Both the position numbers and the translations under genes were made by a program. A stretch of DNA of 64,000 nucleotides, taken from contig OX422183.1 in the NCBI GenBank assembly GCA_949130485.1, positions 12,002,543 through 12,066,542 on the forward strand. The letters run 5' to 3'. The notes under the pieces were generated by a model. It was not told where the DNA came from. It searched no databases and saw only the letters and a list, made by a program, of their open reading frames with translations. Shown here one piece after another: positions 33,762-45,745 of this stretch. How positions within the stretch are numbered: position 1 is the stretch's first letter; each line of letters begins with the position of its first letter. The DNA is from Agelas oroides. Its lineage: Eukaryota; Porifera; Demospongiae; Agelasida; Agelasidae.

Positions 33762-34320
33762 TAGTCTGGCGAAGCCAGACCCAAGCGCGCAGCGCGAGGG
33801 TCTGGTCTAATGCCTATACCTGACCTGTGCATCCTGGAATGTGTAATAAGTGGTTATTATCAGCTTATGAATGTCATTATAATGCGGGAATCGATGTACA
33901 GCCCTTCTGCCTGCATCTGAAACGCTATTGACAAGCAGTACGATATCTTGGCCGTGTCAGTAGTCAATACTGGCGGTGAACTCCCAGGGCTGACCTTATC
34001 AAACTGAAGGGGAAGGAGCCAAGCGGAGACACTTCCCTTAGTCCTTCGGAAGAACAGCGATGCCATCACGCTCTTGCAGGAAGGTAGTTTGCTAACTTTA
34101 GCTGTTTTTCTTTCAAGCTATGGTAGCCTAAAGTCGCTAGTAAGCAGCCTTTGTGCTTTGATTCAAAGCTATGACGTTATCAACCGGATGTTCTTATTAC
34201 ATTCCCGTGACGTTCTGCGATCTGATTGGAGCTGCAATATATTTGCAGTGGGGACAGGTCAGGTATAGGGATTAGACCAGACCCCCGCGCTGCGCGCTCG
34301 GGTCTGGCTTCGCCAGACTA
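33762..34320. mobile_element. 559-bp TAG...CTA element
   Basis: Inverted ends of about 60 bp begin TAGTCTGGCGAAGCCAGACC and continue to TCTGGTCTAAT-CCTATACCTGAC. They are themselves internally palindromic. The flanks are a perfect 9-bp duplication CCTAGTCTC (33,753-33,761 and 34,321-34,329). No open frame of note is present, so it depends on a transposase supplied elsewhere. Confidence 0.9.
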
Positions 34321-34727
34321 CCTAGTCTCGTCCGGGTCGTCCCCATACCCCAGCTTCACACGAGGAGAAACGGTCTGGTGACGAATTTCTTAGCAACGTT
34401 CAAGCCAAACCCTTCAAAAATAGGGACGGATAACTTACTCGAGTAGATTTACCGTTGTAAGGCGGGAATTGGAAGTTTACGTATTAATTACCGATCTCGC
34501 AATCTCATTGGTCCTTACTACTTTTGGGGCATAAGCTTCTCGCCAGGAGGCACGAGACTAATAAGCCCATGCCTAGCCTCGTCCCCAGGCCCCACCCAAA
34601 CAACGGGAAAGGGGCCTGGTGTCACTTGCAAAAATTCCCGTATGTACTGTGTCAGCAGTCTTCGTTTGGAGTAGAGGAATCACGTTCCAGTCGAATCGCC
34701 AGCGTACGTAACGTCAATAGACCTTTT

Positions 34728-35385
34728 ACGCGGGCTTAGTTTACGGGATTTTGCGTAAATGCGGAAGTGCAAGTGCCACGCCCCTTGGTGGGAAAGATAC
34801 GCGCGCTCACACAGCTGCACAGTCGGCCTGCAAATTCACAGAGTTGTATTTTTGTTGAAAATTTTAACACCTGCAGGACAGATGGTTAATAACTGTTGTG
34901 TTGTCGGCTGCACCAACTATGTTAGTAAAAAAAAGGTCTCAGTTTCTACCGTTTTCCTGTAGCTAACAAAGAGAGATGCGAGAGATGGGTGGTTGCTGTG
35001 CGCAGAAAAGACTGGCAACCTACACCACATTCAAGAATCTGCAATGAACATTTTATATCAGGTAATGAACCGTAGAATTGTGTGTACATGGTCGTAGCAA
35101 GCGGTCATGCAGATCGGATTTCGTCCGACCAAATTTTTAATGTGCACATGCACGTCTTTAGTCGAATAACTAAGATCATCCTTCTCTTCAGGATCAAGCA
35201 GCTTTAGTTCCTCTAAGTATCTGCTCTGCGCAACAGCATCTAACTTTCTGTACTACTCGCTCATCGCCTGTCTTCAACACGGTGCAAGGCAGCTGCACAA
35301 CGCAACTTTCCCACCAGTGGGCGTGGCACTTTACTTCCGCTCTACTCCGCATTCCTATAGTAAACGGTGCAGCGTAAAAGGTCTA
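34728..35385. mobile_element. Nested inverted-repeat unit around the THAP exon
   Basis: The left end TAGACCTTTTACGC is repeated in inverted form as GCGTAAAAGGTCTA, with matching subterminal blocks (ATGCGGA-GTG, AAGTGCCACGCCC-TTGGTGGGAAAG against the complement of 35,310-35,340). No target duplication was seen. It may be a separate transposon that landed in the 2.6-kb element, or the original THAP-bearing unit. Confidence 0.6.
34882..35061 (+). pseudogene. Frameshifted THAP zinc-finger exon
   Basis: The start MVNNCCVVGCTNYVSKKK gives the first two THAP cysteines. In another frame the exon continues FYRFPVANKERCERWVVAVR then KDWQPTPHSRICNEHFISG and a GTAATG donor at 35,062. That supplies the conserved P, W, C and H and the closing C-x2-H-F. 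The break falls in an eight-A run at 34,927-34,934, a typical slip site. THAP is a DNA-binding zinc finger found at the N-terminus of P-type transposases and in host proteins derived from them. No DDE-type partner exon was found. A sequencing slip is the alternative to true decay. Confidence 0.75.
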
Positions 35386-37333
35386 TACCCGCCCGTACAA
35401 ATTTATTTACAACGCGGCGTGCGTACGTGCGCAATAATATACGGAGGTGCGCGAAAATGCACGGAAGCTGCATGAATATTTTAACCGCTGTAACTCAGGA
35501 AGCCAATACAGAAATAGCATAAAAATAGAAGGACATGCAATGCATAAGTAGGCCTTCATGTGTAGCAAGTTTAGGACTCATTTCAGCTTTAGGAGCAAAG
35601 ATACTGCAGCTGCAGAGTGATATTCCGGGTCTGTGCCAACAAAGCTGGAACATTTGCCGTAGCCACCTGCTGGAACTATTCCAAAGGCATGCTGTAATCT
35701 GACTGGGTATATTTCATAAAACTAGACCATAAAAATCAGTGTCCACTGTGGCATAACAGTTCAGCGCATGTTCCAAAAACATAGGTATCAAATACTGCTT
35801 TTATGGTGTACGTGCATATATTGTTCAATCTGTCAAGTTCACACACAACTCATTTTGGCTGATATATCATGTTTACATGTAATTGGATACAAATCAACAG
35901 TAAACAGGTGAACACAGGTTGCAGTGAGACGACAATAATGATTGAGCAGAATTCCGGCTAGAGGGCTCAGTCCAGGGATAAAAGAGTTACCATGGGAATT
36001 TCTGGCAACTTTTGGTAACTCCAACAAGGCCTGTGTGGTGAATATACTCAACTGGTCTTTCAGGCACACTCTGCTGGAGAACAGGAAGTAATTATCATTA
36101 CCAAATTTATGGCTGAATCAATGATGGCCTGCACAGCACACATTCGGCATGCTACTAAGGCATTTATAACCCCCACAGTGTCCTGAAACACCTAGCATGC
36201 GGAATGCTACACAGTGATTGAATGCTCTTAAGCAATAGCTAGATTGCATCAAAATCTAATGTGCTCTTGGTAATAGTTATAACTTGTATTCTTGTCTTTC
36301 TATGGAAACACTGGGACACAAGTCTTGTACTCGTTGAGTAGTCTGGGGCAAATAGAAGTAAAATATCCCCAAAATATCAAGTAGATAGGCTCCAGCAATG
36401 AATGATGGAGTGAAGACCCCCACATAATCAAATGGTTAGATCATATTTCGGTGGCACATTTGCTGTAGCCAGCACCTACAACCTCCAAAATTCATGTGTG
36501 TTACCTACAGTTGCTGTAGTTCTTAGCAGCGCATATATCGTTTGTGTCCACTACCCTAGTATGGAAAGCGAGCATAAAACGTTCCTACCCATGACCACAT
36601 GCCCCACACTTACGACGGTTTCCTGGACCCTGTTTAACCTTCAATTTGCTTTCAGTACTCATTCCTACATTCTATTATCTTAGTACTAGCAGCTGAGCTT
36701 ACCTCTAGTCAGGATTTCTACCTACGTCTCCAACGCCAGCCTTCCAAACACAGCTGAACCGCTCCTGCATTTCCCGCTCCAAATAGTGCCTCTTGGATTA
36801 CGTCATTGCAATTAAAGTCCCCGTTTTACGCACGCTGGCGATTCGATTGGTTCGTCCATTACCAATTACTAAATTCTTGATCGACACGTGAAATGAGTAG
36901 TAGACTCGTTCCAAGACCAATTGAAAATGGGAACGAGGCAAGCAGACTTTTCATAAATCTCGGATTTCAGAAACTTAGAGCGTAGTTACGCTTGCTAGGG
37001 TACTACTCTTGTCTCACAGGATTTGTCTGTGTCGCTCCGTAGCAAGATCTGTTCATCTACTCTGTAACGCCATCGTCAACAGTAGCTAGCTACCACGTGA
37101 TCACGTAAGGCATGTAATATGCTGACTCAGCACATACGAGAAAGCTTGCAAGTGACACCAGGCCCCTTTCCCGATTTTTTGGGTGGGGCTTGGGGACGAG
37201 GCTAGCCCATGCCCACCGGTGCACCGCGCCCCACGCCATATGGCCATGCGCGCCCAGTCCACACAATGATGTAATTAGTTGCCTAGCAACGCATGGGAAG
37301 CGAGGGGGTGTGTGAGCGGCAAAACAACACTTT

Positions 37334-37376
37334 TACCTCGTTCCCAGGCCTATGGACTGGCCTGGGTACGAGGCTA
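37334..37376. mobile_element. TAG...CTA mini-element, 43 bp, decayed
   Basis: TACCTCGTTCCCAGGCC and GGCCTGGGTACGAGGCTA form a hairpin of the same subfamily as 26,925-26,970, with one base lost at the left end. The flanking 9-mers do not match. Confidence 0.5.
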
Positions 37377-37399
37377 TAAACAAATTATTGCGCCGCTGC

Positions 37400-39480
37400 G
37401 CCGATACGTGCGCGATATGTACTTTGACCTCTAATGCGCAGTTTTTGGGCATTAGTTCATACAGACTTGTCTGTCAGGCCAACCTTTATCTTGAGGAGTA
37501 AGCGTAAATGGTCTGGCCAGGATTGGTGTGGTCATACTTAGTTTTGTGGTTACTTTGCCCCATTTTGCAGCATACTTGATGTCTGAGTGAAAAGTTTGCG
37601 GATGTTGTGGAAGTCATAAGTAAAGTGTGGCCTTATTGAGCATAATATTGCAATAACACTATTAGCAGTCTGCATGCATTAACCAGTACATAGCTACTTC
37701 TAGTCAAATCCTCCATGCTCATGGCCAAGCTCAGTTATGCTGTGTAATCAGCTGCATGCTGTGGTTCTCTCAAAATGAAGAAATGAACTCCCATGAACTT
37801 TGTATAGAATTAGAGGCATCAGTTGAGTTTGTGTGCACCAGTACTCTATGTGTGCTGCACTTTCATGCGATTAACAAGTCGTGCATGTTGCCATAGCACT
37901 AGCTGTTCTATCCATTTTTGCCATCCAAGGTCATGTGTTTACTGCACAAAGTGGTGTGATGGCCTGGGAAAGAGGCCAACAACTTGCCTTTTTGGTTGTT
38001 ATAAGGCTACCTACACTACGTGCCTTTTTTAGATTCTAAAGATTACATTTTGAACAGTAAATAGGCATAGCTAGCTACCTGAAATGCATGAATGGTTACT
38101 TTTGACCCATTATGTATCTACTTTGTTCTACATCATTGAGCAATATCACCAACAAGGGGATTTGATCTCCAGTGGTAAACATTAACTAATGTTCTGGAAA
38201 ATCTGATCACATTGTTGAGTCCAAAGTAGGCAGTATGCAGCATACCTGTAATAAGTGTAGTTAAGTGCAAATAGCTATAGTTTAGTTGTTGCTACCCTTG
38301 TTCTCATGCCACTTGCCACCTGCATTGTTTTTCTTTTTTGTTTGTTTATGGGAAGCAACGCTATGCATACTATATCATAAATGTAAATGTGATTCATACC
38401 ATAATACGTACACATAGCGACATAGTATAGATTCTACAGTCAATTTAATTCACTTTCCTTGTAATGAAAATCATCGATTCATTCTGGATGCAGGTGCCAC
38501 ATTTCTTCACTTCTGTCTTAATTGTAATTTGATATCTACTGAATAGAGTAAATTGATTGACAAGCAGTGGGTACGGCATTGGAATCCAGGGAGTGAAAGA
38601 TTATGGAAAAGGTTGATATTGGTCAAGTATGAGTGCAATGCAATGTATATCTAACCTCATGCGAGTGGCGAGTTAGGGCCTCTACCTGTAGCTAATACAC
38701 TAGGTCAAATGTTCTCTCACGTATACTTGTTGGCGCGTATATATATGTCAACTAGCAATTAACCAACAGAAGAAACTGCATTAAGAATGCTTGTGTATCT
38801 CACATGCATAATTATGTGTGAGGAAATTGGCTCTAAAGTGTAGCCTGAAACTTACCCACGTGTATATCTACCTATGGTGACTACATAGCTGAATGTAGTG
38901 TTTTAGCCACAACAATAGACAAAAGCATTACTTTGTACTCATTTCTGTTTCATTAAAGATGTTATAAAAATAAAGAACTAATACTTAAAATATCTGAACA
39001 TACACAGATGTAATACACGGAATCATGACAACCATATACAGACATATCTCAAGATGGCAAGTTTGCAAAAGTGATGAATTGATTTGGCATGCAACTGTGT
39101 GGCTGCTCAGTTCGTTCCTGCATAAATGAAAAAATGAATTTTAATCTTAAGCTGGTAACAGAGAACCCCTTTTTCAAAGAGGCAGTACAATACTGTGACA
39201 AATTAGCTTGAGAGTATAACCGTTTTGACAGTGTTACAACACTGGTTTGGCACTGGTCCAATTCTAGGGTATTAGTGATAATGATCAGGCCTGCTAGTCC
39301 TGCATCCATATTGAACAGTGTTTGCGGTCAGTAAATGAGGGTTCCGACAGCACATACAAGGTGGCTGCTGCTAATTCCCAGTTCGATGGTTGCAGCAGAA
39401 AGCACTTCAGTACTTAATCCTAGAGTTAAATACCTAGCCTACAAAAATCCATCCTAAGGTTTGAATCGTGTCCATGGATA
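37400..39480. other. No gene recognised; repeat fragments
   Basis: No exon with splice or domain support was found. The segment 38,095-38,290 matches 46,310-46,470 (CATCATTGAGCAATA-CACCAACA, TAATGTTC-GGAAAAT), an old interspersed or segmental repeat present on both sides of gene B. The rest is AT-rich with simple-sequence tracts. Confidence 0.45.
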
Positions 39481-39511
39481 AGTGCCATATATCCTCTGCT
39501 CAATTTCAAAA

Positions 39512-39585
39512 ATTCCTGTCACTCAGTTGGTAAGAGCATCTGATCAGAATTCAGAAGACCCAGGTTTGAATATCCTGGCTGGATC
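39512..39585 (+). tRNA. tRNA-like pseudogene or SINE head
   Basis: CACTCAGTTGGTAAGAGCATC resembles a D-arm/A-box. TCTGA-TCAGAAT-TCAGA forms a perfect 5-bp anticodon-type stem with a 7-nt loop, and CCAGGTTTGAATATCCTGG resembles a T-arm/B-box with two extra loop bases. Position 33 of the loop would be C rather than U, and the ends do not form a convincing acceptor stem. It is most likely a decayed tRNA-derived repeat. Confidence 0.45.
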
Positions 39586-39916
39586 TCAATGTCTTTTTTC
39601 ACCATGCATACTAGCTGAACCATACCACCAGTCATGTGACTCTCACAATGCATGTAACTATGACCAAATTCCTGCTTGACTGTACAAATTTTGTGCAGCT
39701 AAATAAACACAGTCATCCTACGTATGTTGCAGGGCTGGGTAAGTACCATAAAAGAGTGCTGATCAAGGTTATAGTGAAGTGATTTCTAACAGCAAGCTGT
39801 CAAAGCCATTATTCTCCAATTGCTCACATGATGCACAGGCTGGCAGAATGACAGTTTATCTGTAAGTAACACGGTATTATGTAAGTATATACCTTTGAAA
39901 GAAACCAGTGAAGTCT

Positions 39917-42900
39917 TCAAATGAAGATGATGCCTGCCAAAAGTGTGACCAAGTGAGTTAGAAGCTCAGCTGTTATACGAAAGCCAATTCTTTGATGGGC
40001 GGAGGAGGTTTGGACTGGAAGTGGAAGATCAGATAAAACACATGAATAGACAATTGCATAATTGGTTACATTATAACAATTATGTGGCATGTTTAGAAAA
40101 TTCATTGTCAGGTTTGCAGGCTCTATCCACCTTTGTTATACTGGTCATGTGACGTTGCATACTCAGCAGTTTCATGATGCAAAAAGGGGCAGTACAGAGC
40201 TCCGCAAGTTTCTGTCTATATATAACACATTACATCATCATGTATTGTAAACAATTAACAAATTGCCTACTATATACAATTTGGTTATCTACTGTGTAGG
40301 ATGCCATATATTAGCTACTTATTATCTTTGAGGCTTTCCTATTCAAAATGTGTTCTATATCTGTAACTAATGAGCCAAAATACCATGCTGAATAATACCT
40401 GTTCTATTTATTAGACAGGTAATTGTGACCATATGATTATATGCAAGGACTTACAAGGTTCAGGAGTCATAGTGGGTGTAACAGTGACTGTCACTGTTAC
40501 TGGTATCAGAAGAGTCTCCGTTACTGTGGTTCGTTCTAGATATAGAAACAGACATATATGGCATTAGCACTATACACGCATCGTTAAACAGATTATCTCT
40601 GAACGCTAGCTTAGCAAGGTCAAAAATTAGTGTGCTACCAAATTTGATTCAGCAGACAAAACACACATGCTAACTATAGACACATGGCATATGGTTTAGC
40701 TGAGAAAATGGTATTAGATGGTATTAGATGGTATTTAGAAGTATGGCGCTCATTGTAAACAGTTCACATGGTTTAAAATTACTCTGTCTCTCCCCCAGCT
40801 GAATATTTCCTTTGGGGTTTAGTAGTACTATATTAGTCTACAGGAAATGGGATACCATCATGGGAGCACCGCACATGGGACACACGAACAAGGCCTCGAC
40901 ATATGTGATTTCCTTGGACCAATAAAAACTTATACACTTGTTTGGTCATATTGAGTTCCAAAATGTTCTCAAATGGGTAAGAAAGTATGCCTGGTTACTA
41001 TATATTATTTATTTTTTGCTGTTTGTAAGGTGTGTATGGGCGACACAGCTAGGCATGATAGACACTGGCAGTTGTACACGCAGGTTCTCAGTTCTGTTGT
41101 CAGTTGTGAAAATGAGTCATAGAACACAAACAGCCCAAGCACGAATTGAAAGAATGTGGTATATTATGTACTTAACTGTAACCCTGAAAACAGTAAGTGA
41201 GAAAGCAGTTGCAAGATGTGTGCACAGGCTAATGAACAAAACTGTTACCTAGATACATGTCATGTGATTTCCTTGGCCCCATTAAAGCATTTATTTGGTC
41301 ATAATTATTGAGTTGCAAAAGATCTCACAAGCCAAATTTGGTAACAAATTGTTATTTTAAATTCAATTTTATTGGCAATCCCTCCAACCTGTATAGAACA
41401 TGGATTTGGAATGCAAGAAGTAGTGCCGAATGTAAGCTTTGCAATAGTTATTTATTGAAATAGTGCCTTAGACTACTTTCATAAAACTGTCCATTATCAC
41501 AACCACTGGTTTAAAAATTTGACACACATCAGTACGTAGGCTTAGAAACATAAATTGTCAAATTATTATAAATAAAGGCACAATTAGAGTATGTACACCC
41601 AGCTCCATCTTTCTCACATGGGGAGAGCATGGGAATAAGGCTATGCTAAACCATGAATCATGAACACTGAAGACATACAAGTGACTTACAATAAACTTCC
41701 TGAAAAGTCACATGACCACAAACTATAATCATTTATCTATAAGTGATCACATGCACTGCATGCACTCACTACATTCTGAATACTATACAGAGTATATCAC
41801 ACTGTATACTGGACTGACCTGGTGTAGGTGGTGAACACGAAGTGGGTGAAGGTGTTGGAGTGGGTGGGTCCACTGCTGTGGGTGTGTCCACTGCTCTGGG
41901 TGTGTCCACTGCTCTGACTGTGGTAGAGATACGAAACAAGCAACAGTGATGATAGAACAACCATGCTTGATTCTTGTAAATGAGCTGTTAACCAGTGGTT
42001 ACCATGCACAATGATATCAATTGACAACTTAAGAACAGATCGACCGCAATTACAGTTAAAATGTCATTTGACACTTGAAATCAGAGTAGCATAACTTACA
42101 AGAGAAAACCTGCTTAAAATGTATATGTGCAACAACACACCCACATTAAATTTGATTGCTGGCTGTGTGTTATAACGGTGGGCATGCATGTAGGTCTGAA
42201 TCACCCAATCTTGACAATCAATATGTACCTATGTACACACTAACATGATGCTTATCATGCACACCAACATCACAAGACAAAGTGGGATACATAAGCCATG
42301 CAAGTGCAAAACCAGAATGCCAACCACAAGTAGCAATTATACTCATTCGACAGCTTAAGGTCACCTGTACTTTTCAATAACCTTGGCAAGTTCAGTGAAT
42401 TAACATGCCCACATTACTAGACCAAATGTAAGTAGAGGTATGAACATGAACGTACCATTAAGAAATGCATATCTGCTGTACGCCAGATATGGTGGACAGT
42501 CATTAGTTGTTGGAAGTGATCTTGAAGTAGCACCACATTGCACTGCTATTCTCTGATTCTGTACTGCTTCTCCTGCCATTATGTAGAGCATTTCAGTGTA
42601 GCCACTGCTGGGGTTGCAGTTTCGTACATCGGTGACTCTCTGTCTGCATACCATCATTCCGTCTCTTGTTTCTGTGCACAGTGCCGTTATATCATGTGCA
42701 TAGCCTTCAACGTACCAGTCAATCGCATGTGTACAAGCAACACTGCAGCTGAAATTCCCCCATTCCCCCGGTCGTACTGTTAAGTTTGAAGGGCCATCAA
42801 GTATTACGGCTGTGGAGGGTTAAAGCAGACAAATAAATACAGGTTCTAGATGCATCCGTCTATGGCTGATGCGTAGACAAAATACAATTTTGACGGATTC

Positions 42901-43335
42901 TAGTATTGTTTTGTTTGGTCTGTTGAGCTTTGGAAATTTAGTCTACACTCCAGTGCTCTGCATACATCCCTCCATGTTTCTCCAACAAGGTATCTACAAC
43001 ATGCAATGCCATGTGTAGCAGTATCATATAGTAGATTGTCTATCTAAGCACGTAAGTATTCTTGAGCAGATTGCTGCGTCAAACATGGGTTTGCTCATCC
43101 TTGATGGCTGTGCAACGCGCATCATTGGCTATGTACAGTAACTTTAGACCGCACGCTGTTTTGACCTTCAGATTTTACTTCGGCCGTTATCCCATTGTGA
43201 TTACACCTTGAAGGTATATAAATGCAAGAGATTGCGCGCGAACAACGTACCTGCAAATGCGCTCCGTGTTAAACACGTCAGGAGACAAGCGAACACAAGT
43301 GGCTTCATCTTCAGTAGTAGTGACGATGTCGACAT
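39917..43335 (-). CDS. Gene B: paralogue of gene A, single-Ig protein, 238 aa, 5 exons
   Basis: Exons (minus): 43,251-43,335, 42,456-42,809, 41,819-41,917, 40,455-40,535 and 39,917-40,014. All introns are GT-AG and phase 1, joining to 717 nt with TGA. Residues 1-28 are a signal peptide (KPLVFACLLTCLTRSAFA). Residues 29-146 are the Ig-like domain with Cys50, Trp60 and Cys120, an extra Cys54 (CSVAC) and several more cysteines (73, 83, 93, 133). Residues 147-206 are a Pro/Thr stalk; its first exon, 99 nt like gene A's, has an imperfect AVDTPR repeat. The end is FQTSSAHQRIGFRITAEL plus a hydrophobic run and a stop, as for a GPI signal or tail-less helix. IAVQC-A and YS-YA-L blocks tie it to gene A. 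ATG 43,333 is chosen; Met10 is an alternative start. Confidence 0.75.
41300..41760. other. Gene B intron 3, no exon recognised
   Basis: AT-rich sequence between the first and second stalk exons. The plus-strand open frame at 40,938-41,252 has no domain or splice support. It overlaps an interspersed repeat that recurs near 47.3 and 48.4 kb (GATTTCCTTGG, TTTGGTCATA). Confidence 0.4.
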
Positions 43336-43739
43336 GATATTTTGAAACGTTCCGCCTGGTGGGGTGAGGATCTTCTGTAAACTGTTGTACGATGTTAACT
43401 GCATTCACCAGCTTGTGAATCTGCTTTTGAATCGATCCTCGTGACCCTCCCCCTAAACTAAAGTTCAAAGTTCATCGAATAACACCTGATGTCCCTTCCG
43501 GCCTTCCTTTCGGGTCATCTCGTAATTTCGGAATCAAATGCTTTTTTCTTTAATCAAGTTTGCTGCAAGAGGCAGATAGGTACAACCAAGATAGCAAAAG
43601 TTGCTAGTATATAGGTTCAAAAAAAGAAAGGAATAATAATCCCTTCATTGTTGTGATTTCAGACAAGAATGCTAGCTAACGCTGTTCAGAATGTTCAAAG
43701 TAGCTAAATACATTCTAAAAACAAAAAAGAAAACAGACC

Positions 43740-45745
43740 GTAAATTTGTGTCATTGGAGTTCAGCATCTCCTCTGTTATGGCGATGTGGGTAGGTGCGGT
43801 CTTCTCCAAAACATCAGTGGCATAAAGCCCTTGCCAGCCACTGGATCCTCCTTACACAGTACACCTTTCACCACAATTCAGGGCCATTTCCTACAGAGGC
43901 ACCCAGCCAATTCTCTCTTCAATGGTGACTGCTGCAGATGAGCAATCTGCTGTGCTACACTTCTCCAACACCATCTGTTTGTCTATTCACTTGTCTATCT
44001 TGTACACCTCCTTCTCCGCAATGTTCCGCACATTCACTTGATCTCCAGACCCAGGAATTTTGTCAGTGTAGTGAGTCTGAAAGGTTTCCTCAAGCTCTTG
44101 ACATTCCCTGACCAGGCATAACAATTCCATGTCATCCGACATACTTTGGAGAGGTCGTATCTAATCGCTGGACTGGATTGATGGACTGGATTGTTGAACA
44201 GAAAACTGAACTTTGAAATCACACAAGAGACAGTTGAATGAGTAAAACCACATAGTCTGCTTAAAGGGGCCTAGAAATAGACTAGTAGCTAACAGGAGTG
44301 TCAAGAAGTTTTTTACTGTGAAAAGGTTTAGGTTACTTCAACCATACTTTGGTCAACTGAGTTGCATGACACATGAAGTTCAAGGAATGTTTACAGTTTG
44401 AATCAGAGTGTAGTCGGGAAGCTTTTTCTGTTTGTTAATTAGTATAAATCAGCATTAATGGTGAGGTTTGTTGTTTCTTTGCATCTGCCTCTGGAAGAGT
44501 TCCTTGGTTGCATGGTTATGGTAGAAATGCCAGGATTGTAGCCAAATAGGTCTCCTGAAAGAAGAGACTGATTAAACTAAAAAGCTCCTCAATGAGCTTT
44601 CAAGAAAACCTATTTGGTGGCATTCCAATCCTTGGATAATAGTCACACTGATGCATCTGTGGCAACCTTAAAATGTGGTTGAACTAACTAATATACGTAC
44701 ATGCCTTTAAATACAGAATGCAGCCACTTCAAAAACAACGGAAAACTTCACCAGTGACCTTTTCAGCATGTGTGTGTCTTTTTTTTTAAAGTACTGAATG
44801 TTGTGCAGAGCACACCTAAGCAGCAAGGCAACCATGATATTTACAGCTGACAATGTATCATTGTACTTGCTAATAAAGTCATGTGACCTCTCCACTCTTC
44901 TAGAGATCAGGTGATAAGAACAAATTCAGTTCGATTGTTAATCCAGCAATCCAGTCCATCAGTCCAGTCCAGCAATCCAGTCCACAATCCAGTCCAGTGA
45001 TTAGATACGACCCTTTGGAGAGCCCTTGCACCCAGTGCACGTCCATCAGCCGACACCAATTGCAACCTTAACCCTGATTCCTAACCAGAATCCATCTCTT
45101 CATAGTAGGCCAACCCATCATCACATTCACTGCACTGCCCACTTTGGAAGTTTCAAAATCCTCTCAGCCAGAAAGTTTCAGAACTCTCTTTCCTATCTCA
45201 GCCAGAAAGGATTCCAGCAGGGCAGTTGTGGTCTCATTCAGGATCCAGTTTTTCGAGCCCCATTCATCAAGACTGGCATCACACAAACCTCCACAACTGA
45301 CCTTGCAGGCAGAGGACTCAAATCGCCTGGTATAGACACCAATCCTGCCAAACATGAAGAAACTCCTCCTTGTCTTTTTAATGTTCTCCTGGACAGCTCT
45401 AGCTACTTGACAAAGTTCACCCCTCCATCAGTAGCCAAGACGTACATTTCCCAGTCTCACCAACAGACACAAGTATGCCATCAACACAGTACTATATTCT
45501 ACACAAGTGGCTGGCCTGTTATTTGAGAACACAATCGCTTCGCACTTCCCCACATTTAACTTCGTGGAAATGCTGCTGGCATAAGTGTAAATGTCATCAG
45601 CTCGTAAGAAACAACCAGTGTATAAATTGTTCACAGAGGTGCCCAGACGTAACCTTTCAAGCTGTCTTAGCAGAGGGTCCATTATCAACAAGAACAAGTA
45701 AAAGTAATATATACGCATGTGCAAGTACGGTCGTGACATCATGAT
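43740..45745 (-). pseudogene. LINE fragment (minus strand), split by an 860-bp element
   Basis: Reading downward from 45,742, the frame has LLIMDPLLRQLERLRLGTSV and the catalytic-type FLRADDIYTYASS, then FFMFGRIGVYTRRF, GSKNWIL and LLESFLAEIGKRVLKLSG. Below 44,150 it resumes with LVRECQELEETFQTHYTD. The order matches the plus-strand LINE at 12.0-12.9 kb, so this is the 3' half of the same family. An unrelated element (44,153-45,012) with its own duplication separates the two parts. It is inactive. Confidence 0.65.
44153..45012. mobile_element. 860-bp element with GGACTGG subterminal repeats and 9-bp duplication
   Basis: The ends are GGTCGTATCTAATCGCTGGA on the left and the complement GGTCGTATCTAATCACTGGA on the right. 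Each is followed inward by tandem CTGGACTGGATTG-type repeats. The flanks carry CTTTGGAGA in direct repeat (44,144-44,152 and 45,013-45,021). The interior has no recognised transposase. Repeat-filled inverted termini plus a 9-bp duplication recall Mutator/Rehavkus-type elements; this is inference. Confidence 0.8.

Larger units (their letters stand above)
34574..37204. mobile_element. 2,631-bp TAG...CTA element containing a THAP relic
   Basis: The ends are inverted repeats of about 75 bp: TAGCCTCGTCCCCAGGCCCC on the left, complement TAGCCTCGTCCCCAAGCCCC on the right, both continuing through GGGAAAGGGGCCTGGTGTCA. A perfect 9-bp duplication GCCCATGCC flanks it (34,565-34,573 and 37,205-37,213). 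Inside is a smaller inverted-repeat unit (34,728-35,385) carrying a frameshifted THAP exon. No transposase catalytic domain was recognised in the remaining 1.8 kb (35.4-37.2 kb), which is AT-rich with only short frames. This is the largest member of the TAG...CTA group in the window. Confidence 0.9.

Noticed and set aside
34324-34557. Possible further TAG...CTA element starting TAGTCTCGTCCGGG
   Set aside because: The left end looks right and a CGAGACTA right end exists at 34,557, but the ends are not inverted copies beyond eight bases and the flanks do not match. A similar lone left end is at 30,957.
40938-41252. 104-codon open frame in gene B intron 3
   Set aside because: It lies on the opposite strand to gene B, has no domain, and overlaps an interspersed repeat.
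45026-45526. 166-codon plus-strand open frame
   Set aside because: It is antisense to the LINE reverse-transcriptase fragment, which explains the sequence.
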